Translations under genes and position numbers: made by a program
From: Humisphaera borealis
GTDB taxonomy: Bacteria > Planctomycetota > Phycisphaerae > Tepidisphaerales > Tepidisphaeraceae
Length of the DNA stretch: 64,000 nucleotides
Assembly: GCF_015169395.1 (NCBI RefSeq)
Contig: NZ_CP063458.1
Span: 1,178,001 to 1,242,000 of the forward strand
Direction: 5' to 3'
In this document: positions 53,337-63,700 of the stretch, in pieces
How the letters are laid out: every line of letters starts with the position of its first letter
Position numbering within the stretch: position 1 is the stretch's first letter
The notes under the pieces: model-generated
Seen by the model: the letters and a program-made list of their open reading frames with translations, nothing else
Told to the model about the DNA's origin: nothing
Database searches by the model: none

Positions 53337-54770
53337 ATGGCAAGACAAAGATGCGAAAAAGTGGCTGCAAACGGTCGGGCCGGGGTTTCGGTACCCGGTC
53401 GACGTATCCCCGGGTTCGCTAGGCGAGGATCGAGAATTCGAACTGGCTGCGGAAGCCTTAGCGTGGGCGCGCTGCGTGCAATCTTGGCTGGCGTTGGCTT
53501 GGAAGCACGCGCCGGAATCAAGCATTGCGACACGAGCGCGGGTGCAGGCAACGGCGTAGGAGGTTCGCGGACGTGGGGCGTTTCACGCTTCGTCGTCGTG
53601 ATCTTGCCGGCACTGGCCTTTGCCGGACCGGTTGGCGCGCAAAGTACGTTCATTACGACAACAGGAACACAACAATGGGGAACTGCGGGTAACTGGTCTC
53701 CGAGTGGTGTGCCAAGCGCAATTGGTGCCAGCGTGACCTTCAACACGCCCGGTGGCAATCAGACTGTGAATCTCAGCCCGAGCGGAACCAATGTACGCAC
53801 AGTCGGTTCGATTTCGATCACCAACAATAGCAGTTCCAATACGTTCTCGCTTGTGAACGGAACCGGCGGGTCTTTGATTCTTGATCAAACCGGAGGGGGG
53901 CCAGCAACTATTGTCGTCAACGGCAATGGCGATGTGATCAATACGATCAGCGCAACAACGACTCTGACAGATAGCGTTACAATCACGATCAACAACACAA
54001 CGACCTCAAGTGGCAGCGGTGCGCTTACGCTGACCGGTGCAATTTCAGGTTCGGGTGGCATGACCAAGGAAGGCGCAGGCACACTTTCGCTCACCAGCGC
54101 CGCAAAAACATATAGCGGCACAACTCTTGTCAATGCTGGAATTTTGCGAGTTTCCGAAATCGCACAGCCTTCTAGTTCCTCGTCGCTGACAGTCGCGGAT
54201 GGAGCACAACTTCGCCTCGACTCCAACGGTATCCGAAGTTGGAACGTCAGTGCAGGATCAGTCACTCTGAATGGAACGCCGCCGCTATCTGCGGTTAGGG
54301 TTCCGATGGTCTCCGAGCCGGAAACTACCCGGAATGTCACGCTGTTGTTCCGCATATTGACTGGAGAGGTGTCGCTGATCGCACTTCCACCAGACACCTG
54401 CAGAACGCCTTCATCGATGTTGACAGTGCCCGTCTCATTGTTTGTCCCACTGAGAAGCACGGTACCAGTACCGTTCTTGGTCACGTTGGGGAACGCTGCA
54501 GTTCCATTGTTGTTGGCGCGGAGGCGGGACGCAACAGTTAGAACGCCGGCAGCGGCATTGTTTTGCGTGAGGATGAAGTCGTTGACGCCGCTGAGCAGGT
54601 TGCCACCTGTGATGGACGAGGTCGAGGTGCCAACGGTGCTCGTGGTCAGTATGCCACCGCTGGTGACGTACAGCGACTTGCCAGCCGCGACGGTGATTGT
54701 CGAGTTGGCCGACGCATCAAAACGAAGACTGTTAATCGTATTGCAGTCATCGTCTACCGTTCCGGTGTAG
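53337..54770 (+). CDS. 5' fragment of an autotransporter-associated beta-strand-repeat protein, broken near 54,290
   Basis: From ATG 53337 (GGGAAGAA about 8 bases upstream) the frame gives a long basic N-region of roughly 77 residues, then a hydrophobic signal (FVVVILPALAFAGPVGAQS, near 81-99). A GNW-type module follows (QQWGTAGNWSPSGVPSAIG, near 112-130), then beta-strand repeats such as TKEGAGTLSLTS and YSGTTLVNAGILRVSE (near 242-270), the PF12951-type pattern. Genuine sequence runs to about 54,290. After that the frame turns Val/Pro/Leu-rich and is merely the antisense of the minus-strand gene, ending at a chance stop at 54768-54770. The C-terminus is therefore missing at a junction. It is probably a surface or secreted protein. 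Confidence 0.6.
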   Translation: MARQRCEKVAANGRAGVSVPGRRIPGFARRGSRIRTGCGSLSVGALRAILAGVGLEARAGIKHCDTSAGAGNGVGGSRTWGVSRFVVVILPALAFAGPVGAQSTFITTTGTQQWGTAGNWSPSGVPSAIGASVTFNTPGGNQTVNLSPSGTNVRTVGSISITNNSSSNTFSLVNGTGGSLILDQTGGGPATIVVNGNGDVINTISATTTLTDSVTITINNTTTSSGSGALTLTGAISGSGGMTKEGAGTLSLTSAAKTYSGTTLVNAGILRVSEIAQPSSSSSLTVADGAQLRLDSNGIRSWNVSAGSVTLNGTPPLSAVRVPMVSEPETTRNVTLLFRILTGEVSLIALPPDTCRTPSSMLTVPVSLFVPLRSTVPVPFLVTLGNAAVPLLLARRRDATVRTPAAALFCVRMKSLTPLSRLPPVMDEVEVPTVLVVSMPPLVTYSDLPAATVIVELADASKRRLLIVLQSSSTVPV

Positions 54771-57700
54771 CCGCCGGAATTCGTGATGTTCTGGTTGCTT
54801 TGCCAGAGCGAGGCGTTGTTCTGCGTTGTATACGTGGCGACGACGACCTGACCACCGGAGATGGTGGCAAAATCATTGTCGTTCAGCGTTAACCAACCAC
54901 CGACAATCCCGTTCGTCCCGGTAATGTTGTTTGTCGCTGCACCCGTGGCTGCAAAAATGGTGTTGACGTTCGGGAGGTTTACGTTGAGGGTGCCCGCAGT
55001 TCGAGTCAGTGCTCCGTTCACCGCGAAGGTGATATTCTGCCCGCCGACCGAGGTCACGTTAAGCTGCGAAGGCCCGCCAGCGACTGCTAGACCGGCTACC
55101 GTCTGAGTGCTGGGCGCGGTGGCATTACCGATCAGATTGGTAATCGCCGGGGCGTCATTGTTTAACGTTGAACCAGTCGTAAATGCTCCTGTGCCGATCT
55201 TATTGTTCGTTCCAGCGTTCGTGCTGAAATCTAGATTGAGCGTTCCTTCACGGTTCAGCGTGGTGCCCGTCAGGCTGTTGTTACCACTTAGCGTGAAAGG
55301 GACATTGATATCCTTGGTGGTGGCCGCAGCACCGGCCAAGTTCGCTGATATCGTTCCTTGATTCAAGGTTAGGGTCGTCGTGACTGTCAAGGTACCGGTA
55401 CCGGTGACGTTACCCACTTCGGCCGATATGCTATCAAATCCGGCGGTAAGGACGCCCACGCTATTGGTGGTCCCAGGCGCGAGGAAGAGGTTGCCAATAC
55501 CTTGGGTATCGTCACCCAGAACGATCTGATCGGCGGCACCGAACGACCCGATGGCGTTTGTTGCGTTGAGATTGATGGTTGAACCGTCACGCGCGAAGAT
55601 TCGATTCGTAGTTAAGTTGTTCCCAACGATCGAACTGAGCACATTAAAGTTCGCGACGGTTGCCGTGGTATCTGCGATGAAATCCTGCGTTGTCGCGCCT
55701 GTCGCGTTCCAACTCAGACTTCCAGACCCGGAAACTGTCAGCGTACCGACGTTTATCAGGTAGTCGTCACCAACGGCCACAGTTCCCTGAAGCGTCCAAG
55801 CTCCTGTGCCGTTCTTCGTTAGATCCGCGTTAGCGCCGTCCGTCGTACCGTTGGCCAGGCTTATATCGCTAATGACACCGGTGCTTCCCGCGCCATCAAG
55901 CACAAGGCCGATACCGTTCACTCCCACGGCACCGGCGGTTGAACTGACAGCACCTGAAATTGTCAAATCAGTTGCTGCTGTTAACGAGTTATTCGCGGTG
56001 AAGGTCCGGCTGGCAGCTCCTAGGTTCAGCGGGGCCGCAATACTTGCGCCCAGGGGATTATTGGTGGCGTCGTAGATGACATTGCCGCCGAGCGTGATCG
56101 AGCCCGTGCCACCGGTGTTGAGGATGACCGGCGTGGCCGTGGGGCCGGCACCCCCGAGCGTTATGCCACCGGCTCCGAACGCGATCGTCCGACTGTTGTT
56201 GTCGAAGGTCGCAGTGGCACCAAGTGAGGCGTTAACAACAAGGGAAGAGCTTTGTGTCAACGTACCAGCCGAGCCGATCTGAAGTATTCCCTGATTGACC
56301 GTTGTGGCACCGAGATAGGTGTTTGCACCGTTCAGGACCAGCTTCGCGCTGCCCTGTTTCGTGATCGCCAGCTGGTTTTCATTGCCGGCACCGCCGCCTA
56401 TCGCGCCATTGAACGTGCAGTCGCTCGTAGGAACAACGGTTAGCGTAGAGGCGGAAGTAAAACCACCCACAATTGCGTTCGTCGTGAGAGCCCCGCTGTT
56501 CAGTGTTCCAATCGTAGTGTTCGAAACTCCGCTTGCGTCGCCTAGTTGAACAACGGCATCCCGGGTTGCGTCGCCCAAGGTGAGGGCGGTGTTGGTGGGC
56601 AGGCGGTCGGTCGCTCCACTTTCCAGAACGAGACGCCCGTCCACGACATTGGTCGCGCCGTTGTAGTTGGCAATACCACCTGCACCGCGCAGAGTCACGA
56701 TGCCTGTTGCCCCGGTGCCCGCATTGATGTTCAGATCTGTCGTTCCAGCAGTCCCGTCGATGCTGTTGGTGAAGATCAGGTTCGAAGCGGCATCGACGAC
56801 ATTCCAAGTCTGGCTGGCACCCAATTTGAAGGGTGCGTTGATTGTGACAGTCGGCGAGCCGCCTGCGGCGATCGCAATGCCGGCTGACGACGACTGCGGC
56901 GCCACTTCCAGGCGACTGGTTGTAATGGTGCCCGGATTGATGGTGACGGAAGTGGGAGTGTTGCCGGGGACCACATCGGCGGCGAAGGTCAACGAGTTGA
57001 TCTTGAAGTTCTGCTCGAGCGTTGTTGTCACCGCTGCGTTGGATACGGTGTCGATCTGGAAGATGACGTCGGTCCCTGCGCCTGGAATGGATGCCGCCAC
57101 ACTCGAGTTGGCTTTGTCCAGCGACCAGTTGTTCGCATTCCCGTTCCACGCCGTGCTGGTCCCGCCTCCCGCCAACCCGCGCCAATAAGACGACCCGGTA
57201 ATCAAGTTTCCGGTCGTGATGGACATCTGTGTGTCCGTCTTGTTGAAGGTTATCGAAGTAAAGCCGCCGGGAGTTGCGCCGAGAAGCCAGTCGCTCGCGG
57301 CAAGGTTGCCAGTCGTCAGACCACCGTCGGTCGCGGACAAAAACACGTAGGTCTGGTTTGCCTGCAAGCCGGCGTCGTTCAAGTTGAACGTGATCTGATT
57401 GCCTGTTGTGAGGCTGAGCGTACCGAGTGTAAGCAATGTCAGTCTGTCTGTATTGATCTGGTCCCCAGGGGTGGGACCGTCGCCGACGTTCAGATTAAGG
57501 AATGTGTTCGTGCCAGAAGCACTGCCGAGCGTCAGCGATGTGAGATTGGTGAGCTTGTCGCCGACGCTGTTCACCAAGCTTAGAGTGGCAAGGTTCGCCA
57601 CGTTGACACTGGTGATGGACCCAGCGCCAGTAACGGGCCCGCCCAGCGTAAGCGAACTTCCCGCCCCGCTTACGCTCAGGCTTGGAGTACCATTGATCGT

Positions 57701-60700
57701 TCCGCCGATCGAGAGCGATCCACCGGTGACAATGGTATTGCCCGTATAGGTCGCGTTCCCAGTTACGCTGAGCCCGCCGCTGCCAGTCTTGGTGAAGTGA
57801 AGGTTGTTCTCGTTCGCGCCAATACCGCCGAGGTTGCCCTCAAACACCGTTGTCGCGGTCTGGTTGACCGTAAGCGTCGAATAGGCGGCATTGCCGCCGA
57901 CGATGGCGTTGGTGGTGCCGCTACCCGCCGTGGCCAACGAACTGACGGTCTGACTTGATGCCCCCGACGCATTACCGAGCCGCAGCACGCCAGACGTTGA
58001 GGCATTACCCAGCGTGAGTGTAGAAGTCGTTGACAGGCGGTCGTTAACGCCGCCGACGGATACGAAACTTCCGTCGCGGATGACAGTGGCACCGGCCGAG
58101 CTCGTTCCAGAGAACGTCATCGTTCCTGTACCGGCCTTCGCTAGGGTACCCGTTGCGCCACTGATTGTCCCGGTGAAGGACGAGTTCAGGTTATTGATTG
58201 AACCGACCGTCAGGGTGGAAGCCGCGCTGATGGCGACCGCTCCCGTATTCAGAACTGTTGTGGCGTTATTGAGAGCCCCGATGGTCGTACTGACGCCGGC
58301 ACCAATATTAAGGGTCGCGCCGTCGGCGACATCGACGCTCGCCAACGTCCCAAGCGCGGTCGCATTGGTCAGGCTCAGCGTGCCGTTACTGATATTGACG
58401 GTCGTGCCATCGACCAGGCTCGTTGCCGCACCGCTCAAAATCAGCGTGCCGTTACCCTGCTTGGTGATCGTGCGAGCGACGGCGTTGTCGTTGATACCCC
58501 CGAGTGCGACGCTGACTGCACCGCCGCCGGTGGCATTGGTCACATTGAAGGTGGGAGAGACCAGGAAGGTGGTCGAGCCGGTGAAGCTGACTGCTTCCGT
58601 GCCGCTGGTGATGTTGTTGCCCCCGCCAATGTTCAGCACGCTAGAGCCCGCGCCCATGGTGAGCCCTGCTCCCGTACCGGTGCCGATCGCCTGCACGATC
58701 CCGGCGCGGGCGGTGGCTCCATCCACAGTGATCGTTGTGGGGGTGGCCGTTACGTAGACATTTGCTCGAGCAATGCTCACCGTATCGGTCTGGATACCGA
58801 GGTTGCCACCATTGAGTTGGATCGCCATCGAGGTCGGATTGATGTCACCGACCACACTATTGCTGATGCCCTGCAATAGAAGCGTTCCGTTATCGACACG
58901 GAAGCCGGCCAGACCAGCGGCACCGCCGGTTCCAACCCCCTGCGCATCGTACGCAGAACTCGACACGGTCAAGGCCAGGGTGCCCGGACCGGTCTTGATC
59001 AAGCCACCTCCGTTCGAGGTGGCCGCGGCAGTACCGACAATCGCGCTAGCGAGTGACAGCGTCCCGCTGTCGACTTGAATCGTCCCCGGTCCGGCTTGAA
59101 CGGAGAATACCTTGCCGGAATTGGCGGCAAACCCGGTCGTGACCTGCAACGTTCCGCCGCCCGTGCCGAACGTGACGTCGTTCGCGACGACACCGAGACC
59201 GAGCTCGGCATCAATCTTAACGACACCGCCGCCGCTGATCGTCGTCGTACCGGTGAACCCGTTGGTGTTGGACAGGTAAAGCGTGCCAGCACCTGTCTTG
59301 GCCAGGCTGGTGATCCCAGTCTGGACCTGGCCGCTAATCGTCACATTGCCAGGGCCCGCAACGGTAAGGCCAAACGCTCCCGTCACGTTACCGCCGACCG
59401 TTAACAGGTTGGTCGTGGAGTTATTCGTCCAAGTCTGTGACGCACCCAGAGCGATCGCGTTGTTGAGCGTTACCGCACCGGCCCCGTTCTCGACCGTAAT
59501 GCCTGTCGTTGAACTTGCCGGGGTGACGGTCAGCGTGTTTCCTGCGGCGATCGACGTGGCGCTGGTCGCCGCCGCATCGAAAGTCAGGGTCTTAACCGTG
59601 AAGTTCTGGCCCAGCGTCATCGCGAAGTTGTTCGCCACCGGATTCGTTGTGTAGACGTGGACATCGGTCGTGGCGGAGGGATAAGCAAAGGTGTCAACAG
59701 CGCCTGCTGCACTGGTGCGCCAGTTTGAGATCGCCCCGCTGCCCAGGGTGTTCCAGTTACCGTCGATACCACCTGCCCAGTAGGCCGAAGTCAGGTTGGC
59801 GGTGACGACCAGAAGCTGTAGGGAACCGGCATTGTTCTGGAGAACACCCGTCTTCGTGGTGTCAACGCCAGTAGACGTGGCGACCGTAATATTGCCGATG
59901 TTGGCAATCGTGCCGCTATAGCCATTCACCAGCGTATAAACGCTGCCGACCGAGAGGGCTCCGAGTGTGTTGATGTTCAGTTGGGTCGTCGCCCCGAATA
60001 CAGGGAGAACGTTCGTCGAGATCAGGTCGTTCACCCCGGAGCCGGTCGTCGTCGCCGTCGCCAGGTCGAAGTTAAGCTTGCTGAAGTTATTGGTGGTCAG
60101 ACCGACGGTGTTGATGGTGAGCGTACCCGCCGTGCCCGCCGTGCCCGGGTTGAGGGAGGCGCCCTGAGCGAAACTGGTAGCTCCGTTTGTGGCGAGAGTG
60201 ACGCCACCAGTGATGATCCCGGTCCCGCCCAGCGTGCCCTGAGTTGTTGTCCCGCCGTTCACCGTTGTCAGTCCGGTGCCAAGGCCCGAACCGCTGACAT
60301 TGTTGACCAGCAGCGTTCCGTTGTTGACCGACGTCGTGCCAAAGGTATGCCCGCCGTTGGAAAGCGTAAGCGTACCGGTACCTGCTTTTGCCAGCGTGCC
60401 CGTGCCGGTAATGGTTCCCGTGAACGTCGAGTTAAGGTTATTTGTGACATTGCCCACGGTCAGAGTGAAGCCACCGCCGATCGTAACGTTCCCGGTGTTC
60501 AAGACCGTCGTGGAATTGCTGATCGAGCCGATCGTCTGAGATGCCCCGACGTTGAAGACTGCCCCGTCTGCGACATCTACTGCAGCCAGCGCGCCGAGCC
60601 CAGTAGCGCTAGTGGAGCTGAGCGTACCGCCCGCAATGTTAACTTGTGTTCCATTGACCAAGCTTGTGGCCGCACTACCGAACACCAGCGTACCATTGCC

Positions 60701-63700
60701 TGTTTTTGTGATGGTTCGAGCGACCGTTCCGTCATTTACGGCTCCCAAAGTAAGCTGGGAAACGCCACCTCCAGCAGGGTTAACAACATTGAGAGTTGTT
60801 GCCCCCGTGAGCGTAACAGCTCCCGTTGTAAGCTGTGCAGTTCCAGAGGTTACCAGCGCGCCACCTTGAACGGTGAGCTGCTTACCACCACCCAGCGTGG
60901 TGGCACCGATGCTATGAGCAACGCCCGCACCTATCGTCGCAGGATTCACCTCCACGGTGCCGTTCGCGCCTGACACGTCCAGTTTTGTTAGGAAGGTCGT
61001 TGCTCCTGCCTGCAGACGTAGTACACCCGCTCCGGCACCGCCAAAGGTCACCGTGTTTGTCGCCGGCCCGAACGCCTGGGCAACGGTGCCGACCACAATA
61101 CCGTCGTTGAGGGCAATCCCGCCTCCGAAGGTGTTCACGGCGGTGAGTTGGAGTGCACCACCACCAGTCTTCAAAATGGTGGCATTGGCACCGCTGATGA
61201 TCGAAGCGACGGTCAGCGTGGGCTGCTCGGTAGTGTAAACCTGCGTGCCGATCTGAATGGGGGCAATATTGAAGGTGTTATTGCCCGTCGTGGCCAGCGC
61301 CAGGGTGCCGCCGGTAATGGTCGCGGTAGTGGAGGCGTTGCTGCTGGTGGCCGTGATGGGGCTGGCGCTGTTGAGGGTGAGCGTGCCAGTCGTAAGGGTG
61401 ACCGTCGGATTGCCTTCACCACCGTTGTTGTTCAAGGTCAGACTATTGACGGCAGACGAGGCGGTCGCAATCGTCAGCGACGCACGTCCATTGAGCGTGA
61501 TGTCGTTCGCGGAGGCAATGTTGGTCGAGTTCACCGCCGTCACTGTGGCGGCGGTGCCCGTCACGCCGCCATTGATTGTGAAGCCACCAGCGGGGATGAC
61601 GACATCCGTAGTTATGGTCGGAGCGATGGTGAGGGTGCCACGATTGACGACGGTGCCGAGGCTGTAACCATTAGCCGCCGTTAGCGTGAGTGTGCCAGCA
61701 CCGTCCTTGATGAGCTTGGTCGCGCCCTGAATGACAGAGTTGATGGTGACGGTGCTCTGGTTGTTGTAAACGACAAGTTCACTGGTGCCGCTGGTGATGA
61801 TGCCGCGAGTCCCGGTAGTGCCGAAACTCGTGGTGTTGTTGTTGTCGCTACGGAGGATGCCGCCGAGGGTGAGGTTCAGCGTGTCCCCGGCGTTGGTGAA
61901 AATGATGTCATTGGTGAAACCGCCGCCGACGCGCAGGAGGCCGGTGTTGGTGGTACCGCCGGGCAGAAGGACGGAAGCGTTGGCGGTGGCAGTGAGATTG
62001 GTGATCTTGCCCGACGCGAAGACGCCCGCGAGCGCAGGGGTGCTGGCGGCACTGATATTCTGCGCGGCATAAGCGGTGTACCCGCCCTGGCCAACGATGC
62101 CCACGCCCTGGCCGGCGTTGTAGGCGGCGTAGTCCGTCTGGTTTGCGACCGCCCAGGCACCAAGGATTCCTCCGCCGACCAAAGCGGGAGTTGAGGCGAA
62201 GACGATGCGCGAGTTATTCCCCTGCTGACCGAGGTTGGTCCCGGTGAAGTTGACGGTGGCACCCGGGCTGCGGGTCAGCGCACCGAAGGTGAGGTCCACG
62301 GAGCCGATGGTCTGAGTGGTCTGAACGGTGGCGGTGATGATGTTCGCCCCCTGCGCCAAGGACAACGCGCCCAGCGTCTCCGTGGCGATCGTGTTCGTGC
62401 GCTGGTTGTAGGTGATGGTGCCGCCGCGCAGGGTGATCGGCGCAGTGTCACTGAGCCGGTTGTTGTTTTGGGTCTGAAGGCTGGCATTGTTGTCGAAGGT
62501 CAGTGTGGCGTAGTTGACGTCCACGCTGGTGACGCTGGGCAGCGTTCCATCGTCACGCAGCGAGATCGTGCCGCCTTGGAGACTAAGTGTTCCAGCCACG
62601 GAGTTGGCACTCGACAGAACCAAGGTACCGGTCCCGATCTTGCCCAGGTTCATCGTGCCGGTGATCTGACCGCCAAAGTTGCCGGCACCGTTGGTGACGA
62701 ACAATGGCGTACCGGCCGTGGTGGTCAGGGTGCCGCCAGTCCCGGGTAGTCCGGACCCGACGTTACCGAACGGACCCACATACTGGGTGTTGCCGTTGAG
62801 ATCGAGAGTGGCGCCAACGTCCAGGTTGACTGTAGCTGGAGCGGCTGCGCCGGTGGCGAACAGGGTGTTCGTCCCGCCGTTGAGCACCAGGGTGCCGCCG
62901 GAGATGTTAGTCGTGTTGTTGTAGAATTGCGCGGCATTAAGTCTCAGAGTACCAGCACCCACTTTATTAATGCCAGCGGTTAAGAACGAGCCGTTCACAT
63001 CGAGCGTGGTGCCGGAATCCACCTGAACGAAGCCAACATTGGCAGATGAAATCTGCGCAGCGTTGAGCGTGTTGTTGCCGCCGGTGTTGAGGATGCTGCC
63101 GGCAGTCAGGGTGAGGATGGTCCCGGCTGTGCCGACCGTGAGGCCGGTGCCGTTGATCTTGAGTGCGTTTATCGTGCGGTTCGCGGTGAGACCGGCCGAC
63201 GCGGTAACGTTCATGGTGTCAGTGGCCGCCGCGGTGTTGATGTTGTTGGTGTTGTTGTAGGCAGTGAACGCCTGCACACCGTTGGTGACATTGTAGGTGG
63301 CAAAGTCGCCGGAAATCATCACGCGGGTCAGGACATTGCTGACCATGGTCGGCGTAGCCCAGAAGACACGATTATTCGTGCCCAAGCTCGTGATACCTGA
63401 GAGGTCGAAGGCGGAACCCGAGTTGGCGAAGCTGACCGAGGTAAAGATGAGGTCGGCGGGCGCGCTGGCGCCTGCGTTGCCGCCGGAAACATTGACCGTG
63501 GCCATGATGCCATTGACCGCGGTGGCACCGACCGTTTCAGCGGTCGCTGCAGCGCCATTGCCAACGAGGGACAGAGTGCCGCCGGCAATCGTAACTGCCC
63601 CGCCATCGAGCAAGCGGTTGCTGTTGTTGCTGCCGCTGCTGTCGAGCTGAAGGACACCGTTGGCGTTCAGGATGAAGGTGTTGCCTGTGGTATTCCAGGC

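Noticed and set aside
53305-53559. 84-codon plus-strand ORF in a second frame before the beta-repeat gene
   Set aside because: Overlaps the better-supported frame starting at 53337 and has no ribosome-binding site or recognisable domain.
53885-54280. Hydrophobic C-terminal end of the giant minus-strand ORF, looking like membrane segments
   Set aside because: It is the antisense of the Thr/Asn/Ser-rich plus-strand gene, which always gives Val/Leu/Ile-rich sequence; it is not a real anchor.
54200-54380. Fold-back (palindromic) assembly artefact at the junction
   Set aside because: The repeats on the two sides are related but not the same sequence, so the right side is not simply the reverse complement of the left.
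54563-63650. Many plus-strand Val/Pro/Leu-rich ORFs (for example 58014-58757, 59981-60973)
   Set aside because: All are antisense shadows of the beta-repeat gene.
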